Shown: positions 42,410 through 51,558, counted from the stretch's first letter. The stretch is 64,000 nt of DNA from Sphingobacteriales bacterium (GCA_016719635.1 JADJYT010000016.1:124001-188000), one strand, 5' to 3'. Program-made: numbers and translations. The notes: generated by a model from the letters alone, not told the origin.

Positions 42410-44176
42410 CTATATTCCTGCCTTTATCTTGCTTTCCAGGGCCTCTTTATCGCCACCCTTTTCAATGGCTCTTTTCCATTGTTCGATCGCTTTCTCTGTT
42501 TGGCCGGATTTAAAAAGAATATCGCCGTAATGCGTCAGGAGTTCTGCCCGTTCTTTAGAATCCGGCAGTACCATGGCCTGTTCTATCCAGTCAAGAGCTT
42601 CACTGTAGTTTTTCATTTTGTACATAATCCACGCGTATGTATCTATGAATGCGGAATTATTATCTACCAGAAGATTGGACTTCTTGCTCATGCGTTCCGC
42701 TTTCTCCAGCTTTATATTTCTTTCGGAAAGGTAATAGGCATAGTTATTCAATACGGTGGCATTATTGGGGTCAATTTCCAGCGCTGCTTCATACGAGCTG
42801 TCCGTGCGGTCGTAATCCCTGAGTTCAAAAGATATGTCGCCGAGCAAAATCAGCATCTGCAAAGAAAGCTGTGGCGTCACAGCAGCATTTGGACTTTTCT
42901 GCTGCATAGCAAAGGCAGTCAACAAAACCGATGCCGCTTCTTTATGGTATTTCTTTTGCTGGTTAGCAATCGCATTATAAAAATAGCCGAATGGATCGTC
43001 CGGATTCTTTTCGATTCCTATTTTGGAATACACAATCAGATTATCATAATCCTCCAGTTCTGCATTCAGGATATACAATTGAATCCATACGGTTGACGGT
43101 ACATCGCTCATGTTGACGGCTTTGATGTATTCGCCCTGTGCTTCTTTTTTACTGCCCACATTATACAACACGTCTGCACGGGCAGTAATCGCTTTTACAT
43201 CGTTCGGATGCAACGCAACCAGCATGTCTGCCATTTTCATGACTTCCGTTTTCAAAGAGGAGTCTCTTGCCAGCTTTTCGATATACGGGATAATGGTCAG
43301 AATCTTAGCGTCGATATTGATATTCTTGTTATTGAATATCTTCTGCACCCACTCATCATGCAATGCAATATTTCCATTTTTCCGGTACATCTCCGCCAGT
43401 GCCATCATCGCATATGCATTATTCGTGTCTGTTACAAGCATTCCTTTATATACCCCTATCGCCTTATCATACATCTTATACGACTCGTAGATTTCTCCAA
43501 TCAGGCCGACATATCGGGTATCATCCGGATACAGTTTTATCAGTTTCTCCACATCTTTAATACACTCATCCACTTTCCCCATTTTTAAAAGAAGCGGTTG
43601 TTTCTGGAAAACGAGTTCTTCCGAAACGCCTGTCTTTTGTTCCAGCTGATTATATACATCTACCGCTTCTTTCAGCTTGCCGGCCTTGGATAGCATATAC
43701 GCCCAGTCATAGTAATAGTCGTAATCTTTGGGATTCAATTTTACGATTAGGTCATAGACCTTAGACGCCCCCTCAAAGTCATTTTTTTCTGCTTTTGCTT
43801 CCGCGAGGTATTGGTAATAATATTCGTTGTTTGGGTCATACCTGATGGCATTTTGCGCATACTCAATGACCTTATCCATATTGCCAGTTTCAAATGCAAT
43901 CTTAGCGAGCAGATAATAGGCTGCATGGTTTTTGCTGTCGCGTCTTAACACCTCGTTGAATTTGGCAGCAGCATCCTGTGTGTTGCCCAAAAGATATGCC
44001 TGCATCCCTTCGATGAAGACAGATTGTTCCTCCACATCCTTTTTAGTTATCGGGGCCGAAGATACCTGAACGGAATTGCCTTCTTTCTTTTTCTTTCCTG
44101 CCAATGCCACCGCTCCATATCCTATCAGGAGATAACTTAAAAATAAAACTGAAATGAAATATTGTCTTCTGTTCAC
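42410..44176 (-). CDS. tetratricopeptide-repeat protein of the envelope block
   Basis: 588 residues. Signal peptide (about 7-27). About a dozen TPR units cover residues 60-580, e.g. AAKFNEVLRRDSKNHAAYYLLAKIAF and YEAALEIDPNNATVLNNYAYYLSER. It acts as a periplasmic or outer-membrane protein scaffold. It precedes the DUF4292 and EnvC-like genes on the same strand, and the three are likely one operon. The exact partner is unknown. Confidence 0.87.
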   Translation of the reverse strand: MNRRQYFISVLFLSYLLIGYGAVALAGKKKKEGNSVQVSSAPITKKDVEEQSVFIEGMQAYLLGNTQDAAAKFNEVLRRDSKNHAAYYLLAKIAFETGNMDKVIEYAQNAIRYDPNNEYYYQYLAEAKAEKNDFEGASKVYDLIVKLNPKDYDYYYDWAYMLSKAGKLKEAVDVYNQLEQKTGVSEELVFQKQPLLLKMGKVDECIKDVEKLIKLYPDDTRYVGLIGEIYESYKMYDKAIGVYKGMLVTDTNNAYAMMALAEMYRKNGNIALHDEWVQKIFNNKNINIDAKILTIIPYIEKLARDSSLKTEVMKMADMLVALHPNDVKAITARADVLYNVGSKKEAQGEYIKAVNMSDVPSTVWIQLYILNAELEDYDNLIVYSKIGIEKNPDDPFGYFYNAIANQQKKYHKEAASVLLTAFAMQQKSPNAAVTPQLSLQMLILLGDISFELRDYDRTDSSYEAALEIDPNNATVLNNYAYYLSERNIKLEKAERMSKKSNLLVDNNSAFIDTYAWIMYKMKNYSEALDWIEQAMVLPDSKERAELLTHYGDILFKSGQTEKAIEQWKRAIEKGGDKEALESKIKAGI

Positions 44177-44303
44177 GTTAGAATATTGGTTTTACCTGCT
44201 TATTAAATCAATCTGTCTGCCGACTTCTTCTAATCTAACATTTCCGGCAAAAAAACAGGCTGAAACAAAGGTGAAATTAACATTATTTAAGCTGGAAAAC
44301 TGT

Positions 44304-44738
44304 TTACTTGACACCGGTATGACCGAAGCCGCCTTCACCGCGTTCGGTTTCATTCAATTCATCCACTTCCTTCAGCTGCACTTTCTCATATTTGGAGATG
44401 ATCATCTGTGCTATTCGTTCACCGGTATTGATGACGGTGGTTTCATTAGACAGATTAATCATGATGACCTTTATCTCGCCCCTGTAATCCGAATCTATGG
44501 TTCCCGGTGAATTCAATACCGTAACGCCTTTCTTCAGCGCGAGCCCGCTTCGCGGGCGCACCTGCGCCTCATAGCCATCCGGCAGTTCGATATACAGTCC
44601 TGTTGGAATCAATGCACGCTGCAAAGGTTTCAGCATAACCGGTTCCTGCAACTGTGCACGCAGGTCCAGTCCGGCAGATCCTGTCGTTTCATATACCGGT
44701 AGCGGATTATCGGATGTGTTTACAATTTTTAACTTCAT
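44304..44738 (-). CDS. dut: dUTP diphosphatase
   Basis: 144 residues, full length for the trimeric all-beta enzyme. The five motifs are present: ETTGSAGLDLRAQL (1), RPRSGLALKKG (2), VLNSPGTIDSDYRGEIKV (3), RIAQMIISK (4) and a C-terminal RGEGGFGHTG (5, the P-loop-like arm). It hydrolyses dUTP to dUMP and PPi in the cytoplasm. It has its own -7 box and lies between the flippase and TPR genes, a common Bacteroidota order. Confidence 0.97.
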   Translation of the reverse strand: MKLKIVNTSDNPLPVYETTGSAGLDLRAQLQEPVMLKPLQRALIPTGLYIELPDGYEAQVRPRSGLALKKGVTVLNSPGTIDSDYRGEIKVIMINLSNETTVINTGERIAQMIISKYEKVQLKEVDELNETERGEGGFGHTGVK

Positions 44739-44802
44739 TTCTTACTCATTGAATGGTTTCCTGTTGTACAATCAGTCATTACACGTTCCCCTGCACAACC
44801 TA

Positions 44803-44810
44803 CAAATATA
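44803..44810 (-). promoter_or_regulatory. -7 box (TATATTTG) of dut
   Basis: On the minus strand TATATTTG matches TAnnTTTG exactly, 64 bp before the dut ATG and just after the flippase stop. Confidence 0.55.
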
Positions 44811-44830
44811 AGGAGATTTTCAGTAAGATA

Positions 44831-46276
44831 TCATCTTTTCTTTTCCAAATGCCAGGCCGAAAAAACATAAAAACTCAGCATTACGGCGGCTGCCGTCGTG
44901 TTCAGCCACAGCGGGAATTGCAACGGCAATATGAGATATTGCAGAAACAGGAAAAGAACGACGGCAAACAGCAGATAAAATAAAATCCTTTTGTAATCAT
45001 ACGGAATGGGATAATATTTTTGCTCGGTAATGTAACCGATAAGCACCATAGAAACATAGCAGACCAGCGTGGCCCAGGCAGCACCCCAGTAGCCGATCTT
45101 CGGCACTAAAATAACATTCATAACAATCGTGATGAGTGCGCCGACAAAAGCGATAACCGCACCTACGTATGTCTTATCCGTGATCTTATACCACGTGGAA
45201 ATATTGAAATAAATGCCCAGACAAATATTCGCCATCACTAAAATCGGAACGATGCCCACTCCGACAAAATAGGCTTCCGACTTAGGCGAATACAGGATAA
45301 ACAAAGACTGTATCAGCGGCATGAACAAGGTGATGAGCAGGAAAAGGACACAGACACAGATGGTATAATATTTCATGGTAGCCGCAAGCACGCTCTTGCT
45401 GTCCGATTTTTCCGCATGCCTGAAAAATATAGGTTCCGCCGCAAATCTGTATGCCTGCAGAAACATGGTGACCAGCATGGCAAATTTATAGTTGAAGCCG
45501 TAAATGCCGAGTTGTTCTTTGTTCGTCAGGTCATCATACGGCAACAGGCGGGTCATAATGATTCTGTCGAGCACTTCGTTAATCATACCGGCAAACCCCA
45601 CCAGCATAATCGGCATGGCATAGTGCAGCATTTTTTTATACAATTCCTTATCGAGTCTTCCTCTCAGCTGGCGGAACTGTCCGAGCAATAATAAGAATGT
45701 ACAAACGCTCGCTATGATATTCGCGATAAAAATGTATGATACCCTGGTAACAGAAAGTTCATATCCCATCTCAGGAAGCACCATAAAGAACAGGACATTG
45801 AAGAGAATAAACAGTAGAATATTCAACACCTTTAATCCGGCAAACAGGATGGGCCTGCCTTGCCCGCGAAGACCTGCAAAAGGAACGGCCGCCAGCGCAT
45901 CAAATGCCATCATCCATATAAAAAACTGCACATACAGAACAGGCTCTTTCACATAGTCGGCTATCGGCTGGCGGAAGAGGTATCCGATGATGACAAATGC
46001 CACGACTACCGTAAAAATGGAAAAGAAGGCAGTAGTAAACGCATCTTCTTTATTCTGTTCTTTATTGACAAAGCGGAAAAAGGCGGTTTCCATGCCATGT
46101 GTCAGCACCACCAATACAAACCCGGCATACGCATAAAAGTTGGTGTAGGTACCAAACTCCGCCTGCGAGATATATTTGATGATCAGGAAACCAAACAGAA
46201 AGTTGATCAGCCGCGCCAGAATGCTGCTGACGCCATAGGCCGCGGTATCACCTGCTAGTTTTTTTACGATGCTCAA
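44831..46276 (-). CDS. Wzx-like polysaccharide flippase (MOP superfamily)
   Basis: 481 residues with about 14 membrane helices. Early motifs YGVSSILARLINFLFGFLIIKYISQAEFGTY and the mid-protein GFAGMINEVLDRIIMTRLLP fit the polysaccharide-biosynthesis (PST) group, which flips lipid-linked oligosaccharides across the inner membrane. It opens the conserved block flippase-dut-TPR-DUF4292-EnvC. Lipid II or O-unit substrate cannot be distinguished. Confidence 0.9.
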   Translation of the reverse strand: MSIVKKLAGDTAAYGVSSILARLINFLFGFLIIKYISQAEFGTYTNFYAYAGFVLVVLTHGMETAFFRFVNKEQNKEDAFTTAFFSIFTVVVAFVIIGYLFRQPIADYVKEPVLYVQFFIWMMAFDALAAVPFAGLRGQGRPILFAGLKVLNILLFILFNVLFFMVLPEMGYELSVTRVSYIFIANIIASVCTFLLLLGQFRQLRGRLDKELYKKMLHYAMPIMLVGFAGMINEVLDRIIMTRLLPYDDLTNKEQLGIYGFNYKFAMLVTMFLQAYRFAAEPIFFRHAEKSDSKSVLAATMKYYTICVCVLFLLITLFMPLIQSLFILYSPKSEAYFVGVGIVPILVMANICLGIYFNISTWYKITDKTYVGAVIAFVGALITIVMNVILVPKIGYWGAAWATLVCYVSMVLIGYITEQKYYPIPYDYKRILFYLLFAVVLFLFLQYLILPLQFPLWLNTTAAAVMLSFYVFSAWHLEKKR

Positions 46277-46351
46277 ATTACAATGTTTCTGTCCAGCGAA
46301 GTTACAATTTTTAATTTTAACGGTATTCTGTGATTGGTTTCTACCTTCTCA

Positions 46352-46438
46352 GCAGAGTCTCCAGAAAGGGACTCTGCGTAAATTAAACAAAGTATATAAC
46401 AATAACGCAGAGTCCTCTGCGAGAGACTCTCCTGGGAA
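46352..46438. repeat. CAGAGTC/GACTCTG inverted-repeat element
   Basis: GCAGAGTC (46352-46359) pairs with GACTCTGC (46370-46377), and a second CGCAGAGTC arm lies at 46406, so the element is nested and partly duplicated. The arms match those at 7023-7068. It fills the gap between the flippase promoter region and lipoprotein E. Confidence 0.6.
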
Positions 46439-46486
46439 ATTGAAACAGTTTTCAAATTTATAATTCAGCATTAATTTTTTCAGCAT

Positions 46487-47341
46487 CTAGTAATAGGTCA
46501 TCCTATATGTCATATATGTTCCGGTTCCATTTGAATTAGACGCCGCCATTTCAACAACCTGACCAGATGGGTTTAGCGTATAATTATAGTTTATTATATA
46601 TCCGTAATTTGCGGAACATACTGATTTTATCAGGTTGGCATTTCGTTTATATACACTATATCCATTGATATCGAGCAGATACAAGAGTAGATTATTGTTG
46701 GTATTTCCTGTTAACGCATAAGCTGTACCTAAAAACGGCTGTTGTAATGGGATAAAATTATTATTTGGTATATCTGAATAGGAATATGTTATACTATCCA
46801 AATAATAGGTCTCTCCACCTAAAAAGGAGTATTTATACCCTGAAACTTTTTGTTTAACATAGTTATTACCATCAAACAAATAATTAAAGTTAGAAACATC
46901 ATGTACAAACACCGGTTGTCCACTTTCCGTTACCGTATCTGCAATCAGTATTGAATTATAAGCAATCTTAATTTGATTGGTTTCTTCTGAAGTAAGGGTA
47001 TCCAACAGGTTAACGGATTCTATCTGATTGGACGTATTTGTATGTACTATATATAGTTGCCTGCTATTGAAATTTGGGTCATCTGCTAATACAGTAAGTT
47101 GTACCTTTGTGATTTGGGCATCTATGCGATCTATAATAAACTTTAGGCTATCTCCTTCTGATGATTTCAAGTTTTTATCGCTATCGTAATAATAATTAAG
47201 CATTCTTCGAGCGCCGGTGTTAACATCTATAATCTCTAAGGATTTTATTTTACCTTTTAGTGGATATGAAGTTTCTGATTTTTTACACCCAATAGTAAAA
47301 ATAGCTGTCAACACATATAAACGTATAAATATTCTCTTCAT
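46487..47341 (-). CDS. array lipoprotein E (unrecognised ~280-aa family)
   Basis: 284 residues. Lipobox FTIGC then KKSE. Family pattern LKGKIKSLEIID, YYYDSDKNLKSSEGDSLKFIIDR, ESVNLLDTLTSE and the end YRMTYY. Its hydrolase has been reduced to a scar at 47348. No AAACGGAACC terminator follows it, unlike the first array. Its frame is fully intact despite the lost partner. Confidence 0.66.
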   Translation of the reverse strand: MKRIFIRLYVLTAIFTIGCKKSETSYPLKGKIKSLEIIDVNTGARRMLNYYYDSDKNLKSSEGDSLKFIIDRIDAQITKVQLTVLADDPNFNSRQLYIVHTNTSNQIESVNLLDTLTSEETNQIKIAYNSILIADTVTESGQPVFVHDVSNFNYLFDGNNYVKQKVSGYKYSFLGGETYYLDSITYSYSDIPNNNFIPLQQPFLGTAYALTGNTNNNLLLYLLDINGYSVYKRNANLIKSVCSANYGYIINYNYTLNPSGQVVEMAASNSNGTGTYMTYRMTYY

Positions 47342-47347
47342 TTATTT

Positions 47348-47401
47348 CTATTTATGACCGTTTAACCATACTAAAATATTGGATCGAATAGAATCCTTTA
47401 C
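47348..47401 (-). pseudogene. scar of a second deleted alpha/beta-hydrolase gene
   Basis: On the minus strand this encodes KDSIRSNILVWLNGHK and a stop, nearly the same peptide as the scar at 28242, and lies 6 bp before lipoprotein E. The preceding ~36 bp between it and lipoprotein F have no reading frame of note. Confidence 0.7.
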
Positions 47402-47437
47402 AGCTGTTAAAAATATACATTCGGTAAATCATATCAC

Positions 47438-48268
47438 TTATTCATAATAAGTCATTCTATAGGTTAAATAAGTGCCTGTACCATCCGGATTGGAGACGTT
47501 CATTTCTATTACCTGATTTAATGTATTCAACACATAACTAAGGTTCGTTATATAACCATAATTTGCAGATTTTACAGATTGAATTAGATTTTTATTTTTT
47601 TTAAAAATATTGATGCCGTTTAGTTCCAATAAATTTAACGCTGAAGGATCTTCGAATACATTGCCGCTTAAGGCATATCCTATGGATTGTATGGGTTTTT
47701 GAAGCGGTAGATAAGCATCATAAATCTGTGGATTAAACGTATAAATTACGGTATCTTCATAAGAAATAGTTCCTCCCGAGAAATCACTCACCTGCCATGA
47801 AAGATTATTTTTTAAGTAGTTAAAACTATCTGATATAAAAGTATAGTTTTGAATATTGGAAACGAATACATCGCCATATTCAGTTGTAGTATCTATATTA
47901 TTGTTTGAGTAATGAGCTGAAAAATAAAGTTTTTGTATAGCAGTAAGCGTATCCAATAGAATTACAGACTCAATATTTTTTGTCGCGGAAATACGGACTA
48001 TAATTTGTTGAGATGTAGTATTATTTCTTATAACTATTTCATTATTGATTAATGAACCAAACTTAATCTCCAGGTGTAAACTGTCATTTTTAACCCTGAT
48101 CAGATTTCCATTCGTGCTATCATACTCCAAATACAGTGCAGCATCATTATTTATTTTTATAGTCTTTAATTTCCCATAAAATAAATTAGGAGGACTGTCA
48201 TATTTTGTACAGGACGAAACAAAGAATAATAGAATATAAGCGATGAGTATCTTTATAGATGATTTCAT
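47438..48268 (-). CDS. array lipoprotein F (unrecognised ~280-aa family)
   Basis: 276 residues. Lipobox FVSSC then TKYD. It is the close relative of lipoprotein C: LYLEYDSTNGNLIRVKNDSLHLEIK, TTEYGDVFVSNIQNY and MNVSNPDGTGTYLTYRMTYYE. It starts 8 bp after the stop of the hydrolase pseudogene. Its frame is intact although the hydrolase beside it is broken twice. Confidence 0.7.
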   Translation of the reverse strand: MKSSIKILIAYILLFFVSSCTKYDSPPNLFYGKLKTIKINNDAALYLEYDSTNGNLIRVKNDSLHLEIKFGSLINNEIVIRNNTTSQQIIVRISATKNIESVILLDTLTAIQKLYFSAHYSNNNIDTTTEYGDVFVSNIQNYTFISDSFNYLKNNLSWQVSDFSGGTISYEDTVIYTFNPQIYDAYLPLQKPIQSIGYALSGNVFEDPSALNLLELNGINIFKKNKNLIQSVKSANYGYITNLSYVLNTLNQVIEMNVSNPDGTGTYLTYRMTYYE

Positions 48269-48276
48269 TTATCCAG

Positions 48277-49586
48277 TCATTTATGGCCATTTAGCCAGGT
48301 TATTACATTACTTCTTACAATTGTTAAATCAGATGCTGTTAAATTAGCCCATCCATGATCAGCCCCTGGAAAAAGTTTTATTAAATGTTTAGATGGATTC
48401 GTGCTATAATTATAAGATACGGAAGCATTAGTTGTAGTGAGCGTTGCTATTAAACCGCCTGTAGTACTTAATTTTGTTGACATCCCATTGGTTGCCTGAT
48501 TATACGGTACCAATTTATCACTGTTACCATCTCCGTGCATTATAAAAGTTGGAATAATCCTATTTGTATTTAACGCATTAGATGGGCTAAACGTCGCTAG
48601 AGTGCTATTGGTATTGGGTGTTTTGAATATAATAATAAATTGCACCACAATTATAAATGCCACTAGTTTTACTTTGTAAATAAGTACCGTATTGTTGTAA
48701 ATTAGTTGGGGCATACATGCTAATTGCTGATTTTACATAACTTACATTTGACTTTGTGTAAGCCCACATTAAAGCTAAATGACCCCCTGCACTCTCTCCC
48801 AGTATTTGTATACTGTTAGCACTTATATCTAAACAAGCAGGAAAATTATTTTTAATATGCAAGATTGCTGCATCAAGGTCATCAATCTGTTCCTGCCACG
48901 TTATTGTGTTTGAAGTTATTTCTGAATTATTGTTTCCGTATTTTACTAACCGATATAGTACTGAAACAACGACATACCCATTATCTAATAAGTTTTTTAC
49001 TAAATTATCAGGTTTGTTCAATGTAAATCCAAATGTATTGCCTTGAATTTTATCTTGATTTGGCCCAATTACCCACCCGCCGCCATGCACTAGAACAACT
49101 ATTGGCGAATTTGCATTTTTATTAGCCGGATAGTAAACGTAATACATTTGCCGAGGGTCAGAACCATAGTGTCCGTAACAGGAAATAACATTATTGAAAG
49201 TATCTTTGGGTGGGTATACATCACATGCCCAGCCCGGTTGCAATGGAAATGTAATTCCATTACATGGTGTAGGGGTATAACAATCCCCGGAACCGCCACC
49301 TCCACCAACTTGTGGTGTAATTGACATTGTAGAGAAGTCTGGCAAGACACCGCCTATGTTTTTAAAATTAGATATATCTCTTGTCGGAGATAGGAGATTG
49401 GCATAATAATAAAGAGAATCAAATTCATTACCCACGCTACCCTTTCTTGCGCTCATGGATTTATTGCCGGAAGACTCCGTCAGGACACTGTCTTCCAGTT
49501 TATTACAAGAACTTACCGCCATAAAAACCAACAATATAATAGCTAATACTGTTTGATTTTTGATTTTTGATTTTTGATTTTTTCAT
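48277..49586 (-). pseudogene. doubly broken alpha/beta-hydrolase, recent copy of hydrolase 1
   Basis: The sequence is nearly that of hydrolase 1 (31521-33053). Lesion 1: four GATTTTT heptamers at 49555-49582 instead of three shift the frame within the signal peptide, so translation from ATG 49586 stops early. Lesion 2: a net ~230-bp deletion near 48618 removes most of the Ser-His insert and shifts the frame again (ending IQNTQYQ). HGGGW, GESAGG and the C-terminal DHGWANL...WLNGHK are still readable in separate frames. Confidence 0.87.
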
Positions 49587-49607
49587 AAAAATCTTATTAA
49601 TTATATG

Positions 49608-49638
49608 TAAACGTAATAATAATAATCGTATTTGTCAA
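49608..49638 (-). promoter_or_regulatory. conserved module promoter (TTG-N20-TACGTTTA), hydrolase pseudogene
   Basis: Same position and 20-bp spacing as at 33075 and 35619, with one base change in the -7 box. It probably still drives lipoproteins F and E. Confidence 0.5.
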
Positions 49639-49639
49639 T

Positions 49640-49891
49640 ACTAAAATTTAGGTAATCTGAATTCAAGTAATCAATGTAATTAAAAGTTTCAAACATAGTG
49701 GCTTGACTCCTACCGGCGGGGGGCATGAACAACAGTAAGTTGGTGTTGGTGGCGTTTGTTCCGCTTTGCCTTTCAAACTAAGCACCAACGGCAACGCTTT
49801 CCGGTCGGAGACCGGCTGATTTAGTACACACGAGTGTACCTGTGGAACACTCGCGAGAGACAGAGTTTGTAAGCCGGAATGTGTTATTATA
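49640..49891. repeat. intergenic DNA with hairpins (GAGTGT/ACACTC and others)
   Basis: About 250 bp with no coding frame I can support. CGAGTGT pairs with ACACTCG at about 49839-49856, CCGG-TCGGAGA-CCGG lies near 49801-49815, and GTTGGTG/CACCAAC arms near 49748 and 49782 could fold into a larger structure. It resembles the interspersed elements elsewhere in the window. It may terminate the nitrilase gene. Confidence 0.45.
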
Positions 49892-51055
49892 CTACCGGGT
49901 AGTTTTTGCGGGCAGCCAGCAGTTCACCAAAGAGCCCGTTTTTTCTTCCGGGGTTTTCGTCAGCTGCATCGTACTCGTTGCACTAAAGAGCGTATTTCCA
50001 TCCGTGCCCAGGTTCCATAAATCGCCGCGGAGAAACACCTGCATGCCCGCTTTCAACCCCGGCAGGGCAGCAAGTCTCTGTGCACTGTATTTCATCCATG
50101 CCTCCTGTTCCGTTATCTGCTTCACATCAGCCTTATCTACATCCGAAGGGGTGGTTGCACCGCTGTACCCATTCCATTGTTCCTGCATGGTATTCTCGCC
50201 TGTTACAAAAGATGGAACCGCCAGCATGTCGATTGGTTTATCCGCTATTTCGCTGAAGTTTTCAGGGTACCAGGCATCCGCACAAATCAGCACCGCCAAA
50301 TTTCCGGCAGGGGTACGATACACCGGGATTTTTTCTTTGACCACGCCTGTGGAAAAAGACAGTTCCTCTTCAATCGGGAAGCGCTTTTTTGTCAAAGGAG
50401 AAAGCACCTTTCCGTTTTTATCAAACACCGCAGCGATGTTATGGAGGCTGCCGCCTTTATGAATTTCTATTTTTCCGTTTTGCACGTAAGGTTCCGGCAA
50501 AACAACAGAACCGGCTACTATGGTTACGCCAAATTCTTTAGAAAGTTTTGAAAACGTATGCTGATAGATGTCCCGCATCTTTGCCGCTTTCATTTTAAAG
50601 ACGGCTTCTTTACCCTTTTCTTTTGCATTTGTAAACAGGTATGCCCACCCGAATTTCCCGAGGTTGGAGTATACAATGTTCTTCAGGGCATCCGTCACAG
50701 ATGTGTCTTTATAGATTCCGGTTTTTTCATTCGCCGCCACCAGCCATGTTCCGATGTACTCGGGCAGCACAACCACTGTAGAATCATTGAGTAATTTCTT
50801 TTGCTGTGCGAGGTTCAGGTAGTAATGCAGCATGTTGTAATACGCCTGCTCCGATGAAAAATCATAGGTATGCAGGTATGGTGATAACGCCAGAACATTT
50901 CCGTTGCCTGTATTCGTTCCGTAACTTTCATAATTGCCGATAACGTATCTCGGGAAGAGTGATTGTACGGATTTCATTCTGCCTGAGGCCGCCCAGAAAT
51001 TGTAGGCTGCTATCAACAGTAACAAAAAACAGAGGGGGTATTTAAATTTTTTCAC
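49892..51055 (-). CDS. carbon-nitrogen hydrolase (nitrilase superfamily), exported or membrane-anchored
   Basis: 387 residues. A signal/anchor helix (about 6-22) places it outside the cytoplasm. The Glu-Lys-Cys triad is visible: Glu in VVLPEYIGTW, Lys in LTKKRFPIEEE and Cys in AVLICADAWYPENF. Nitrilase-fold enzymes hydrolyse amides or nitriles or transfer acyl groups; an exported member is less common (Lnt is the known example, but Lnt has many membrane helices and this has one). The substrate is unknown. Confidence 0.82.
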   Translation of the reverse strand: MKKFKYPLCFLLLLIAAYNFWAASGRMKSVQSLFPRYVIGNYESYGTNTGNGNVLALSPYLHTYDFSSEQAYYNMLHYYLNLAQQKKLLNDSTVVVLPEYIGTWLVAANEKTGIYKDTSVTDALKNIVYSNLGKFGWAYLFTNAKEKGKEAVFKMKAAKMRDIYQHTFSKLSKEFGVTIVAGSVVLPEPYVQNGKIEIHKGGSLHNIAAVFDKNGKVLSPLTKKRFPIEEELSFSTGVVKEKIPVYRTPAGNLAVLICADAWYPENFSEIADKPIDMLAVPSFVTGENTMQEQWNGYSGATTPSDVDKADVKQITEQEAWMKYSAQRLAALPGLKAGMQVFLRGDLWNLGTDGNTLFSATSTMQLTKTPEEKTGSLVNCWLPAKTTR

Positions 51056-51140
51056 TCTATAAAAATACGAAAAGCATCGATAAAGCAGGCAATGCTCTGA
51101 AAGTTGTCAACTGTTGTGCTCTGCAAGCGCATCATTCTGT

Positions 51141-51305
51141 TTAATCAGCTGACAGACGCTTGTCGTCCAGATTCATGGAGGGTGCTTTGTGAACCGCCCA
51201 GCTTTTCAGTACACCACTCAGTTCGAGCCGGCAATCATAATGCAGATGAGAGACGTGACGGATTTGTTCGAAAAAGGCAAGAGCTGAATCAACCTGTTTT
51301 GACAT
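51141..51305 (-). pseudogene. remnant of a LigD-type 3'-phosphoesterase domain
   Basis: A 54-codon frame too short for usual gene calling. It encodes HLHYDCRLELSGVLKSWAVH followed by KAPSMNLDDKRLSAD, a clear match in pattern to the 3'-phosphoesterase domain of bacterial NHEJ ligase D (HYDFRLE, GVLKSWAVPKGPS, KRLAV). It stops where the family would continue with EDHP, and the start of the domain is degenerate. It is likely a relic of a lost ligD-like or stand-alone phosphoesterase gene. Confidence 0.72.
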
Positions 51306-51435
51306 ACAAAATAGGATACATTCTTTAAAGATTTAATTAATTGGTTGGCATGTGTTTTCAGAATATCCGGCATCCAAAAGCATGTTTTTACAAAAAAGTG
51401 TACCCCAGAGTGTACTCCTAGACATAATTTAAAGT

Positions 51436-51472
51436 AAAAACGCCTCATAAACTATTCATTTACAAGGCGTCC
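51436..51472 (-). terminator. terminator of tRNA-Phe
   Basis: On the minus strand ACGCCT pairs with AGGCGT around an inner GTAAA/TTTAT stem, followed by TTTT. It begins 13 bp after the tRNA 3' end. Confidence 0.75.
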
Positions 51473-51482
51473 TAAAAAATGT

Positions 51483-51558
51483 TGGTGGTGTGGGGCGGGA
51501 TCGAACCGCCGACACAAGGATTTTCAGTCCTTTGCTCTACCGACTGAGCTACCGCACC
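51483..51558 (-). tRNA. tRNA-Phe (anticodon GAA)
   Basis: 76 nt with encoded CCA. D-arm AGCTCAGTCGGTAGAGC, anticodon loop CTGAAAA with GAA, T-loop TTCGATC with a perfect GGCGG/CCGCC stem. The acceptor stem is GGTGCGG/CCACACC: six pairs and a C5-A68 mismatch. A T at position 5 would pair, so the C may be a read error or true variation. Confidence 0.95.
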
